DNA from: Azorhizobium oxalatiphilum
GTDB lineage: Bacteria; Pseudomonadota; Alphaproteobacteria; Rhizobiales; Xanthobacteraceae
Assembly (NCBI RefSeq): GCF_014635325.1
Contig: NZ_BMCT01000008.1
Coordinates: forward strand, 62,001-126,000
DNA length: 64,000 nt
Direction: 5' to 3'
The position numbers were made by a program, and so were the translations under genes. Below are positions 1 to 8,479 of the stretch, in pieces. The notes beneath the pieces were generated by a model. It saw only the letters and a list, made by a program, of their open reading frames with translations. It made no database searches and had not been told where the DNA came from. Each line of letters opens with the position of its first letter. Positions within the stretch are counted from its first letter, which is position 1.

Positions 1-500
1 AGCGGCTCGCGCAGCAGCAGTCTGGAGGCGGTGGGGGTGGCGAAGGCGTCGGGAAAGCTGATGCCGAGATCCACCTAGCCGCTGCGCAGCGCCTGATCGA
101 GCACCACCGGCATCATCTCGCGCACCTTGAGCTGCACCTGCGGGAAGGCGTCCCGGTAGCGGCGCATGAGGGCGGGCACCACGCTGTAGGCGGCGCACAT
201 GGTGAAGCCGATGGAGAGCTGCCCCATCTCCCCCGCCCGCGCCGCCGCCACGTTCCGCCGGGCGCGGGCCATCTGCCGCAGCACGTCGCGGGCGTCGGCG
301 AGGAACTGCACGCCGGCCGGGGTGAGCACGATGCCCTTGGCGCCGCGCACGCACAGCTCGGTCTTCAGCTCCGCTTCCAGCGCCGCGATCTGCCGCGACA
401 AAGGCGGCTGGGACATGTGGAGGCGGGCGGCGGCGCGGCCGAAGGTGCCGGCATCGGCGAGTTCGCAGAAATAGCGCAACTGGGCGAGAGTGATGGTCAT
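1..500 (-). pseudogene. LysR-family regulator interrupted by an in-frame TAG (also cut by the window edge)
   Basis: The reading frame from ATG at 500 gives 141 residues: a clear LysR winged helix-turn-helix in the first ~60 residues (FGRAAARLHMSQPPLSRQI, with LTPAG just after) and the start of the co-inducer domain. It ends at a TAG at 75-77. Reading past that stop in the same frame continues as VDLGISFPDAFATPTASRL to the window edge. In LysR proteins a 'G-x-x-D-x-G-I' stretch normally follows exactly here, so a single base change (for example CAG or GAG to TAG) has interrupted an otherwise normal gene. A sequencing error would look the same. The gene is divergent from an AEC transporter, which suggests it was the local regulator of that gene. 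The LysR assignment is secure; loss of function is inference. Confidence 0.8.
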
Positions 501-523
501 ACCCTGAAGGTATCAGATCGAGC

Positions 524-542
524 CAAATCCGTATTGGATTTG
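524..542. promoter_or_regulatory. Candidate LysR operator between the broken lysR gene and the AEC transporter
   Basis: A perfect inverted repeat with 7-bp arms (CAAATCC and GGATTTG) separated by 5 bases lies in the 91-bp intergenic space between the divergent genes. LysR proteins bind interrupted dyads of about this size upstream of the gene they control. That it is the operator for both genes is inference from position. Confidence 0.4.
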
Positions 543-591
543 CATCGGTGCCACCCGTAGAGCGGAGGTCTCATCATCTGGACCCGCGCCC

Positions 592-1527
592 GTGCTGACC
601 ACCGTTCTCACCATCCTCCCCATCTTCGCGATCATCGCGGCGGGCTATGCGTGCCGGCGGGGCGGCATTCTCGGTGCCACGGCGGCCTCGGAATTCAACC
701 GCTTCGTGGTCTATCTCGCGCTGCCGGCGCTGCTGTTCGACGTGATGGCGGGGGTGAAGTGGAGCGCCATCTGGCAGCCGGGCTTCATCGTCGCCTTTTC
801 GGCCGGCACCTTCGGCATCTTCGCCATCGCCTTCTTCCTCCGGCTGAGGCGCGGCCAGCCGGCGGCGGATGCGGCCATCGACGGGCTCAACGCCGGCTAT
901 GCCAATGCCGGCTTCGTGGGCTTTCCGGTCTGCGAGGCGGTGTTCGGCCGCGAGAGCCTGGCGCTCGCCACCATCGCCGCCGTCATCACCGTGTGCGCCC
1001 TGTTCGCGGTGGCCATGGTGATCATCGAGGTGGGATTGCAGAGCGAAGCCCGCCCGCACCATGTGGCGCTGAAGGTCGGCCGCTCGCTGGCCCGCAACCC
1101 GCTGCTGATCTCGCCCATCGCCGGCCTTGCCTGGGCGATGACGGGCCTGCCCATTCCGGCCCCCATGGAGAGCCTGCTGCACATGCTGGGCGGCACCGCC
1201 ACCACCTGCGCGCTGATGTCGCTTGGCCTGTTCCTCGCCAATGGCGCGCGGGCGCAGGGGCGGCCGGACAAGGCGGTGCTCGCCTTCTCGGGGCTCAAGC
1301 TGGTGGGCCAGCCGGCGCTCACCGCCGTGGTGGCCTATGGCGTGCTGCACCTGCCGCCGGTGGTGGCGGGCATGGCGGTGCTGATGGCGGCTTTGCCTAC
1401 GGGCACCGGCCCCTTCATGCTGGCGGAATATTACGACCGGGAGGCGGTCGCCACCTCCCAGACCATCCTCATCACCAACGCGCTGTCGGTGATCACGCTC
1501 GCCGTGTGCATTGCGCTGATCCGCTAG
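592..1527 (+). CDS. AEC-family (auxin efflux carrier-like) membrane transporter
   Basis: A 311-residue, strongly hydrophobic protein with about ten predicted membrane segments. It starts LTTVLTILPIFAIIAAGYAC and has the AEC-typical conserved glycines and asparagines in the middle of the first half (LNAGYANAGFVGFPVCEAVFG) and a second polar-glycine stretch near the end (MAALPTGTGPFMLAEYY). Members are permeases for small organic anions such as malate or malonate; the substrate cannot be read from sequence. The start is GTG at 592. No ATG lies nearby in frame and the GGAGG at 564-568 is rather far upstream, so the start is moderately certain. It is divergent from a LysR gene that probably controlled it, and convergent with the heparinase-like gene, stop codons 12 bp apart. 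Confidence 0.8.
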   Translation: MLTTVLTILPIFAIIAAGYACRRGGILGATAASEFNRFVVYLALPALLFDVMAGVKWSAIWQPGFIVAFSAGTFGIFAIAFFLRLRRGQPAADAAIDGLNAGYANAGFVGFPVCEAVFGRESLALATIAAVITVCALFAVAMVIIEVGLQSEARPHHVALKVGRSLARNPLLISPIAGLAWAMTGLPIPAPMESLLHMLGGTATTCALMSLGLFLANGARAQGRPDKAVLAFSGLKLVGQPALTAVVAYGVLHLPPVVAGMAVLMAALPTGTGPFMLAEYYDREAVATSQTILITNALSVITLAVCIALIR

Positions 1528-1539
1528 AAGCGGATCGGT

Positions 1540-3369
1540 TCAGCGCAGGCTTTCGTGCCGCGATCCGCGTGAGCCGCTGCCACGGGGCGGCTGGGCCTCG
1601 CGGGTGCGCAGCAGGGTCCAGACGAGACGCGGATCCGTGTCCAGCATGCCCAGCAGCACGATCTGCGTGGTCCGGCGCGGACCATCCGGGCCGCCGAGGA
1701 ACACGCTCTCATCCAGCACCACCTGCTGGCCCGGCGCCACGAAGGCCCAGGCCTCGCCGTTCGGCAGGCCGAGCAGCACGGTGGAGGGATCGTCCAGACG
1801 GTCCACCTGCACCTGCGGGTGGAGATGGAAGCGCAGGGCGAAGGATGTCTGCGGCAGGTTCGGCGGCGCGCCTTCCGCCGGGCGGAACAGATCCTCGCCA
1901 TCCAGCCGGCTGCCGTCCGCCGCCAAGCGCCACGAGCGCTGGTGGACGACGCCGAAGGGCTCGTCATAGCCGTCATGGCTCGCCCGCAGCAGCACCGTGC
2001 CCTCGCGGGCGCCCCGCTGCACGGTCACGTCGCGGGGGCCGGAGACGATGGGGACACCCGCGATGCGCGTCAGGCTCTTGCCATGCAGGAAGCGGCAGGA
2101 GGAGGTGTCGCCGATCACCGCCGTGGAATGGGCGGCGGTGGCGCGGGCCACCTGCCGCCAGGTGTCGCGGTTGAAGGCCGTCATGCCGCAATTCACCACG
2201 ATGCGGTTGCGGCCCGAGGAGAATTCGAACGCGAGGCACGAGGCATGCGCCTCTGCCGAGGCGGCGAGCGGGGGCGGCGGGCCGGTGTCGGCGATCACCA
2301 CCGTGCCCTTGGCATCCAGCCGCTGGAAGCCGGAATGGGGTGCATTGGCCACCGGCGCCCCGCGCGCATCGTCATAGGCGAGGATGGTGGCGAGCTGGTC
2401 CGCCGCCGTATGGCCCATGCCGTGGAACAGCGCGAAGGCGCCGTCCCCATGCCGGAAGAAGCGCAGCATGGGCATCATGCGGTCGATGGCGTTCATCAGC
2501 GCCGGCGGGGCGGGCTGGTTGCGCGCGCCGAAGGCGTGGCGCAGCGGCAGCAGGTCCAGCAGCAGGTCGATGAGCGCGCCGGGGCTGCGGGAGATGCAGC
2601 CGCCGTCCGGCAGGATCTGTCGGTCCAGCTCCTCGGTGAGGCGCTTCTGGGCCGCGCGCAGGAGGCGCGACTGCTCGGACATGCACAGGCCGGCGAAGAC
2701 GAGCGCGATCACCACCAGCAGGCGCGGATAGCCGTCCGGCGCATCATTGGCCGCCTTGCGCAGGCCCCGCACCTGCCGGGCGATGGCGCGCATGAAGCGG
2801 CGATAGAAGTCGTGGTCGGCATCCTGAAGGATGAAGGGGGCCTGCGTGAGCCAGGAGATGACGCGGTGCGCCGTCACCTGCGGATCGGCGGCAATCGCCT
2901 TGGCGCGGCCGGGATCGCGCATCCAGTCGCCCACCAGCGCACGGGCATTGGCCCTCGCGATGGTGGTGCCGGCGGCGCGCAGATGGCGCAGCCAGGAGAA
3001 GCCGTGCAGCATCTCCGCCCATTCCTTCGAGGGCGGGTCGAGTTCGAACGGGGTGCGGCCTTCCAGCAGCGCCACCTTGCCGGCGAAGGAGAAGGTGCCG
3101 GCATAGATCTCGCTGGCCTGCGTGGGATCACCCGTGCGCAGATCCTGCGGGGCGATGAGCAGGCGCTCGGGCACCGGCACCGCCACCTGCGCGAGGGTGA
3201 GCGGGGCGCCGGGCGCGCGTGCGGTGGCGAGCCGCCAGAAGCGGTCCATGAGATAGAGCGCGAGGCGCGAACGCTCCATGACCGCCACCCGGCTCACGCC
3301 GCGGCCACGGGGCCGGCGTTGCCGCCCCGGTCCGTTCCACGGCATGTGCCCAGCCGTCGTGTTCGCCAT
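1540..3369 (-). CDS. Heparinase II/III family protein
   Basis: A 609-residue protein resembling the heparinase II/III-like proteins that sit next to rsmB in many Hyphomicrobiales. The N-terminal third is a helical toroid-like part (DRFWRLATARAPG, WAEMLHGFSWLRHLRAAG). The C-terminal half is beta-rich and includes the family-typical NRIVVNCG and HSTAVIGDTSSCRFL stretches. Heparinase II/III enzymes are polysaccharide lyases, but the alphaproteobacterial members have no proven substrate, and no export signal is visible. The chosen ATG is preceded by GGAGCGGAGCG; an internal start at MERSRLALYLMD (residue 31) is possible. It follows no close upstream gene and runs in the same direction as rsmB. 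Family call good, activity uncertain. Confidence 0.75.
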   Translation of the reverse strand: MANTTAGHMPWNGPGRQRRPRGRGVSRVAVMERSRLALYLMDRFWRLATARAPGAPLTLAQVAVPVPERLLIAPQDLRTGDPTQASEIYAGTFSFAGKVALLEGRTPFELDPPSKEWAEMLHGFSWLRHLRAAGTTIARANARALVGDWMRDPGRAKAIAADPQVTAHRVISWLTQAPFILQDADHDFYRRFMRAIARQVRGLRKAANDAPDGYPRLLVVIALVFAGLCMSEQSRLLRAAQKRLTEELDRQILPDGGCISRSPGALIDLLLDLLPLRHAFGARNQPAPPALMNAIDRMMPMLRFFRHGDGAFALFHGMGHTAADQLATILAYDDARGAPVANAPHSGFQRLDAKGTVVIADTGPPPPLAASAEAHASCLAFEFSSGRNRIVVNCGMTAFNRDTWRQVARATAAHSTAVIGDTSSCRFLHGKSLTRIAGVPIVSGPRDVTVQRGAREGTVLLRASHDGYDEPFGVVHQRSWRLAADGSRLDGEDLFRPAEGAPPNLPQTSFALRFHLHPQVQVDRLDDPSTVLLGLPNGEAWAFVAPGQQVVLDESVFLGGPDGPRRTTQIVLLGMLDTDPRLVWTLLRTREAQPPRGSGSRGSRHESLR

Positions 3370-3601
3370 CGCTCCGCTCCCGTGAGGGCTCTGAGACCGT
3401 GCCGTGCTCCGGCCCGGCGCCCGAAAAAGGGCGCGCTGGGGCGGGGCAAGGCGGCATCGGTCCTCATGGCCCTCGTTCGGCGGCCACCAGCCGCGCCCGT
3501 ACGGGGGCAGGCTGCTGCCTGGCCGAATCAGCCGGGCCGCGCGCGCCGTCCCCCATGTTCAAGAACCCGGGCAGGCGCGGCGGAGCGTTGGAAAACGATC
3601 G

Positions 3602-4996
3602 TCAGCGCTTGCTCAGGCGGGCGGCGAAGAAGCCGTCGAGGCCGGACCTTTCCGGTTCTCCGCGCACCCAATCACAGGGCAGAGTGCGCAAATCACCTTG
3701 AGGAGTGATGAACGCCGCGATGCCCGGCACGTCCTCGGCCGTGATTTTCACGCGGGTGACGTCGGTGCGCTCCTTGAGGACGCGGGCGATCTGGTCCTCG
3801 CCTTCCTCCGGCTCCAGCGAGCAGGTGGCATAGACGAGGGTGCCGCCGGATTTGAGCAGGTCCAGCGCATGGTCGATGAGCTTGGCCTGCAAGGCGGCCA
3901 TGGTGCCGACGTCGCCGGGGCGCTTGGCCCAGGCGATGTCCGGATGACGGCGCAGCGTGCCGGTGGCCGAGCAGGGGGCGTCCAGCAGGATGGCGTCGAA
4001 GGGGCCGGCTGCGATGCTGGTGGCATCGCCCTCGCGCACGTCCGCCTTGAGTTTCAGGCGGTCGAGATTTTCCTTCAGCCGCACGAGGCGCTGGCCGGAA
4101 CGGTCGATGGCGGTGACGTGCGCGCCCGCTGCGGCCAGCTGCGCGGTCTTGCCGCCGGGGGCGGCGCACATGTCGGCGACGGATTTTCCCGCCACGTCGC
4201 CCAGCAGGCGGGCGGGGATGGCGGCGGCGGCGTCCTGCACCCACCAGTCGCCATCGTCATAGCCGGGCAGCGCACGCACGGCGCCGGCCTGGAGCACGCG
4301 CACGGTGCCGGTGGGCAGCACCTCGCCGCCGAGCGCTTCCGCCCACTTTTCGGGATCGCCCTTCACGGTGAGGTCGAGGGCGGGCTCATGGGCGAGGATG
4401 GCGCACATGGCCTTCGCCTTCTCCGCGCCATAGGCCTTGGTCCAGCGCTGACGCAGCCATTCCGGTGTGTCGAGGTTCAGGGCTTCTGCGGCGGCAAGGC
4501 GCTCCTTGCCCTCGCGGGTGAGGCGGCGCAGCACGGCATTGATGAGGCCGGCAAAGCCGCCGGTGGTGATGTCGCCGCGGGCGATATCCACGGACAGGCC
4601 TACCGCTGCATGGTCGGGCACGTCCATGAACAGGATCTGCGCCGCGCCCACGAGCAGCACGGTTTCCACCTTGGGGGCGGACTTCGGCGCGCCCTTGTCC
4701 AGCATGCCGGCGATCACCGCGCGGATGGTGCCGAGGCGGCGCAGGGCGGTTGCGACGATGCGGAAGGCGAGCGCGCGGTCGCGGGGCTCAAGGCCCTGGT
4801 CATTGATGAAGGCGTCTTCCAGCGAGGCATTGCCGCGCAGGATGCGGTCGAGCGCATCGGCCGCGAGCAGCCGGGCCGGCAGGCCGGCGGACTGGGCGGG
4901 CCGCTGCGGCGGGCGCGGGCCACGGGGGCCGGGCCCGCCACCGGAGCCGCTGCGGGAGGGGCCATGGGGGCGATTGGGTCGCGAAGGTGCTTTCAT
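3602..4996 (-). CDS. rsmB: 16S rRNA (cytosine-967-C5)-methyltransferase RsmB
   Basis: A SAM-dependent RNA methyltransferase that modifies C967 of 16S rRNA. An N-terminal NusB-like RNA-binding domain (about residues 40-165) precedes the catalytic domain. Visible motifs are the SAM loop CAAPGGKT, the catalytic pair DAPCS and ATCS (two cysteines about 50 residues apart, as in m5C methyltransferases), and EEGEDQI following. The first ~35 residues are Pro/Gly/Arg-rich and probably disordered. I chose ATG at 4996 (464 aa), which has a TTAGG 8 bases upstream; a GTG three codons earlier is the alternative. Its usual neighbours htpX and the heparinase-like gene are present, but the AT-rich cassette at 5104-6595 separates it from htpX. 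Confidence 0.92.
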   Translation of the reverse strand: MKAPSRPNRPHGPSRSGSGGGPGPRGPRPPQRPAQSAGLPARLLAADALDRILRGNASLEDAFINDQGLEPRDRALAFRIVATALRRLGTIRAVIAGMLDKGAPKSAPKVETVLLVGAAQILFMDVPDHAAVGLSVDIARGDITTGGFAGLINAVLRRLTREGKERLAAAEALNLDTPEWLRQRWTKAYGAEKAKAMCAILAHEPALDLTVKGDPEKWAEALGGEVLPTGTVRVLQAGAVRALPGYDDGDWWVQDAAAAIPARLLGDVAGKSVADMCAAPGGKTAQLAAAGAHVTAIDRSGQRLVRLKENLDRLKLKADVREGDATSIAAGPFDAILLDAPCSATGTLRRHPDIAWAKRPGDVGTMAALQAKLIDHALDLLKSGGTLVYATCSLEPEEGEDQIARVLKERTDVTRVKITAEDVPGIAAFITPQGDLRTLPCDWVRGEPERSGLDGFFAARLSKR

Positions 4997-5103
4997 CCCG
5001 TGCACCTAAGGGGATGGAGGCGGGGAAGCAAGGGCAGAGGTATCCGCCGCCTCAGATTTTATCTGGCATGCGAATACCTTGTCCCCCCAAGTGAGCCAAA
5101 CGC

Positions 5104-6159
5104 TCACAAAGGTGCGGACCTAGCCAGCTCTCCCTCAAAATTAACTCTGCCTTCAAGCGTAAAATTATTCAAAGCTTCAATTCTTCTATAAAAACTGAGT
5201 ATTTTTTTTATAAATATGACATGATCATCTTTTGTTTCTTTAAGAAGTCCGGAATAATGCTCAATTTTCAATATTGAAGCAAGTTCTTTTGTCTTGATAA
5301 GTGCATCATCCTTGTTCTTTTCAGATGAAAATTTCTTTCCTTTTATATCTGTTAGTAGTTCGTCCGATTGTAATATTTTATATATAAAATGATAGTGCCT
5401 CTTTGCATCTTCTCGATTTTGTTCGATAGCGGATATAGACGCGCGCAGTGCGTCAAAAACACTTTTCCGACCCTCAATCTCAATGTGGCCCAGTGAGTGA
5501 TATTCAACGCCGGAAATGCGTAGGGGTCTAATTGCCTGCGCTTTGGATGTTATATTGTTGTAGAATCCTTTATAGCTTCCGCCGCTATCTAGATTTGGTT
5601 TTGTAATTGCATTGGATATTTCTTCTCGCTCCTCTTCTCCCAGCTCATCTGTATTAAGGTCGTGTAGGATGGAGAGGAATGAATAGGAATCTCCAATGCG
5701 ATTATAAAGCTTCGAGAAGTCGCTGGCGTCCCAACGGCCGTCAATGCCAAAGCGCGTACGGGCAGATGGGCCAACATTGGTAGCCCATTCTTCAGTGTGA
5801 TCTTCTTCGAAGAACCCTCTTTCGGGATAAAATGAATCGTTTTGGATGTCGCTCCCAGATGCTGATCTGATTTCAACGGTTCCATCGTTGCTCATTTTTG
5901 ACCAATTAAAGGTATAATACTTCCTTCCGACAGACAGTTTAAATAGAAAATATAAATCTATTTTTCCATTCTTGTAAGCTCGAAAAGATCTGTCAATTAC
6001 CTCAACGCAAAAGAATTTATTTTCGTGACCGGAATTCTCTCCGACGGCGATTGCTAAGAGTCTGAGCTTATTGTCTGTCTCAAATAGTGCTAATTGGGGT
6101 TCGTCGTAAAATGCGAGAATCTGCACTAACTTCGCTGATTTGCATGGCTTCCTAAGCAT
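5104..6159 (-). CDS. Protein of unknown function, second gene of an AT-rich cassette
   Basis: A 351-residue protein I cannot assign with confidence. The first ~90 residues look like a beta-rich domain (QILAFYDEPQLALFETDNKL, with ENKFFCVEVIDRS and NGKIDLYFLFK following) that reminds me of uncharacterised DUF6575-type proteins; that resemblance is from memory. The C-terminal part is charged and helical (EQNREDAKRHYHFIYKILQS and SSEKNKDDALIKTKELASI). There is no signal peptide or membrane segment. Base composition is strikingly AT-rich compared with both flanks and codon use differs (many AAA, TTT and ATA), a sign of horizontal acquisition. A strong AGGAGG lies 7 bases before the ATG, inside the end of the upstream gene, which it overlaps by 8 bp; the two are therefore co-translated. 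A 6-bp hairpin (5091-5107) overlaps the stop. Confidence 0.75.
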   Translation of the reverse strand: MLRKPCKSAKLVQILAFYDEPQLALFETDNKLRLLAIAVGENSGHENKFFCVEVIDRSFRAYKNGKIDLYFLFKLSVGRKYYTFNWSKMSNDGTVEIRSASGSDIQNDSFYPERGFFEEDHTEEWATNVGPSARTRFGIDGRWDASDFSKLYNRIGDSYSFLSILHDLNTDELGEEEREEISNAITKPNLDSGGSYKGFYNNITSKAQAIRPLRISGVEYHSLGHIEIEGRKSVFDALRASISAIEQNREDAKRHYHFIYKILQSDELLTDIKGKKFSSEKNKDDALIKTKELASILKIEHYSGLLKETKDDHVIFIKKILSFYRRIEALNNFTLEGRVNFEGELARSAPL

Positions 6160-6595
6160 TTTGTGACCTCCTGATAACGTTGGTCACAGCGCGATTCGGG
6201 TCGAACTTGGTAGAAAGCCAGACATCCATATGCCCGTTTTTAGCATTCTCGTTGCAAAGACCGGCCGTATGATCAAGTTCAACGTAGGCAATGAATGGTT
6301 TGTTCTTTATGCTTGGTAGCTTTCCGATTTTTTCAACTCGAAAAAATGAGCAGGATGCCCAGCGGCAAGGGCAAACTCCGGGTGGGACGGGCTTCCCAAG
6401 CGCGGCGTGGGAGACAAAATCGTCAAATACTGGAACTTCCCGTTCCACAAAACGAAGCAGCACACTCTTTGAGACGATCTCTGCCGTCACAGGCGGACAG
6501 CCGTCTGGCAAGACTTCGTGGAACTCCACCCCACCATCGCGTTCAATCATATAACGCCCCTCCCCACGCAGGGCTTTAGCAGAGAGGCGATGCAT
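6152..6595 (-). CDS. Small Cys/His-containing protein of unknown function, first gene of the AT-rich cassette
   Basis: A 147-residue protein without a family I recognise. It has a compact cluster CPCRWASC followed about 35 residues later by ELDHTAGLC, so a metal site built from cysteines and histidine is possible. The N-terminal half (GEGRYMIERDGGVEFHEVLP) looks beta-rich. The ATG at 6595 was preferred over the TTG two codons earlier; its ribosome-binding site is poor. Its last codons overlap the next gene by 8 bp, so the pair forms a unit. The cassette sits between rsmB and htpX, which are normally neighbours. A defence, toxin/antidote or regulatory role is only speculation based on size, composition and two-gene arrangement. 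Confidence 0.65.
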   Translation of the reverse strand: MHRLSAKALRGEGRYMIERDGGVEFHEVLPDGCPPVTAEIVSKSVLLRFVEREVPVFDDFVSHAALGKPVPPGVCPCRWASCSFFRVEKIGKLPSIKNKPFIAYVELDHTAGLCNENAKNGHMDVWLSTKFDPNRAVTNVIRRSQNA

Positions 6596-6676
6596 TGCCA
6601 AATAGAGGATTAAGGGAGGAAGTAGCTTACAAAAACTGGAATTTTAGTACTGAGGTCCCTCTTTGCGGAATACCTC

Positions 6677-7639
6677 TCACCCCCAAGGCCCCCGCCGCGC
6701 ACCGCCGCCCGCATTCCCCCAGGGACCACCCGGCGGCGTCCCCGCACCACGGGCCGGTTGCACGGTCGGCTGGCGGTAGCCGCCGCCTCCGCCCATCCCG
6801 CGCGCCAGTTCCTGCAGGGCGGCGATGCGGTTTTCGGTGTTGGGGTGGGTGGAGAAGAGGTTGTCCATCCGCGCGCCCGACAGCGGGTTGATGATGAACA
6901 TGTGTGCGGTGGCGGGGTTCGCTTCCGCCTCATAGTTCGGCACCTGATGGGCGCCGCCCGCGATCTTGGCCAAAGCCGAGGCCAGGGCCAGCGGCTGGCC
7001 GCAGATCTCCGCGCCGGTGCGGTCGGCCACATATTCGCGCGAGCGGGAAATGGCCATCTGCACCACCATGGCCGCCATGGGCGCGAGGATCGCCATCAGG
7101 ATGGTGGAGACGAGGCCGAACGGATTGTTGTTCTCGCGATTGCCGCCGCCGAAGAACATGCCGAAGTTCGCCAGCATGGAGATGGCGCCGGCGATGGTGG
7201 CGGTCAGCGTCATGGTCAGCGTGTCGTGATGCTTCACATGCGCCAGCTCGTGCGCCATCACACCCGCCACTTCGTCGCGGTTCAGCATCTGCAGCAGGCC
7301 GGTGGTCGCGGCCACGGCGGCGTTCTGCGGGTTGCGGCCGGTGGCGAACGCATTCGGCTGCGGATTGTCGATGATGTAGACCTTGGGCATGGGCAGGTTG
7401 GCGCGCTGGGCCAGCTGCGCGACCATGCCCACCAGCTCCGGTGCGGTGGACATGTCCACGGCGCGCGCGCCGTACATGCGCAGCACCATCTTGTCCGAGA
7501 ACCAGTAGCTGAAAATGTTCGTGCCGGCGGCAATCAGGAAGGCGATCATCATGCCGCCTTTGCCGCCCATGGCGAAGCCGAGCACCATGAAAAGCGCGGT
7601 CAGCCCCGCCAGCAGGATGGCCGTGCGCATGTAGTTCAT
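6677..7639 (-). CDS. htpX: Zinc metalloprotease HtpX
   Basis: A membrane-bound zinc endopeptidase of family M48 that helps degrade misfolded membrane proteins. It is 320 residues when started at ATG 7639, which has AAGGAGA upstream and gives the normal N-terminus ([19 protein letters not shown]); the open frame continues upstream but those residues are not HtpX-like. Two N-terminal membrane segments (about 5-45) are followed by the catalytic HELAH at 130-134 and the third zinc ligand Glu in SREYVAD (about residue 202), with two more hydrophobic segments (about 143-163 and 178-197) between them. The C-terminus is a Gly/Pro/Arg-rich tail. It is probably transcribed alone or with the cassette downstream. 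Confidence 0.95.
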   Translation of the reverse strand: MNYMRTAILLAGLTALFMVLGFAMGGKGGMMIAFLIAAGTNIFSYWFSDKMVLRMYGARAVDMSTAPELVGMVAQLAQRANLPMPKVYIIDNPQPNAFATGRNPQNAAVAATTGLLQMLNRDEVAGVMAHELAHVKHHDTLTMTLTATIAGAISMLANFGMFFGGGNRENNNPFGLVSTILMAILAPMAAMVVQMAISRSREYVADRTGAEICGQPLALASALAKIAGGAHQVPNYEAEANPATAHMFIINPLSGARMDNLFSTHPNTENRIAALQELARGMGGGGGYRQPTVQPARGAGTPPGGPWGNAGGGARRGPWG

Positions 7640-7737
7640 CGAAACCGTCTCCTTTCCGTCTCGCCCATGCGTGGGCGTTCCGTCGGCAGAAAACGTGGGC
7701 ACGGCCTTTTGTTCCCGCAAGGGCAGGCGGGCGCGGA

Positions 7738-8454
7738 TCAGGTGGCGCGGGCGGCGGCGAACAGGTCGTCCAGCAGGCGACCGGCGAAGGCCGGGCTGCC
7801 GTGGACGGCATCGTCCGGCGCGGCGAATTCGGGCCGCAGCCGGCCATCCGGGTCGAGCGACCATGAGCGATGGTCGATCACCTGCGTGCCGGTGGCGGCG
7901 ATCTCCTCCCGCGCCAGATCCTCGAAGGCGAGAAACACCTCAGGGCAGGTTTCAGTGGGGGGCGGCGCGAAGCGGCGCGGCGGCAAGGCCGAGATCACGG
8001 TCAGCCCGAGGCTGGCGAGATGGCGATGGAAGGCAAGCGCCCCCGCCATTTGCGCCCGCAGGGTGGCGCGCACGGTGGCGGTACTGAGGAAGCGGCCGGG
8101 GGCATGGGGAGACAGGCTGAAGTCTCCCCACACCTCGCGACGGGTGAGATAATGCAAGTTCATGCCGAACAGGCAGAGCACCGGCAGGGCGATCTCGGAC
8201 AGGCGTCGCGCCTCGGTGGTCGCCAGCACACCGCGATAGGTGGCCTCGATCTTCGGATCGTGAAAGCGCACGTCGCCGTCGCCCGCCGCGTAGAAATCCG
8301 CTGCATTGAGCTGGCGACCGCTGGCGATGAAGCCGCCGGCCAGCGGCTGGCCCCGCTCAGCGGCGACTTGGGCGAGGATGCGCCCGTGGGAATCGCCCAG
8401 CAGGAAGAGGGCGGCGGACGTCACGGGTGCGGACGCGATGGGGGGCGCTCTCAT
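7738..8454 (-). CDS. SGNH/GDSL-like hydrolase, second gene of a pair with a GSCFA protein
   Basis: A 238-residue protein that opens, after a short leader, with FLLGDSHGR, a variant of the SGNH-hydrolase block I (Gly-Asp-Ser, catalytic Ser). Near the C-terminus it has DDAVHGS, compatible with the Asp-x-x-His of block V. The middle contains [12 protein letters not shown] and [13 protein letters not shown], not diagnostic to me. There is no signal peptide, so it is probably cytoplasmic. SGNH proteins are esterases or acyltransferases acting on lipids or glycans. The gene starts 25 bp after the stop of the GSCFA gene, so the two are likely one operon and may act on the same acylated substrate. 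Activity is inferred. Confidence 0.65.
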   Translation of the reverse strand: MRAPPIASAPVTSAALFLLGDSHGRILAQVAAERGQPLAGGFIASGRQLNAADFYAAGDGDVRFHDPKIEATYRGVLATTEARRLSEIALPVLCLFGMNLHYLTRREVWGDFSLSPHAPGRFLSTATVRATLRAQMAGALAFHRHLASLGLTVISALPPRRFAPPPTETCPEVFLAFEDLAREEIAATGTQVIDHRSWSLDPDGRLRPEFAAPDDAVHGSPAFAGRLLDDLFAAARAT

Positions 8455-8479
8455 GGGGGCGTTCTCATGCGGGACGTGC

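Noticed and set aside
3404-5191. 595-codon open frame opposite rsmB
   Set aside because: Shadow of rsmB on the other strand; no domain-like residues.
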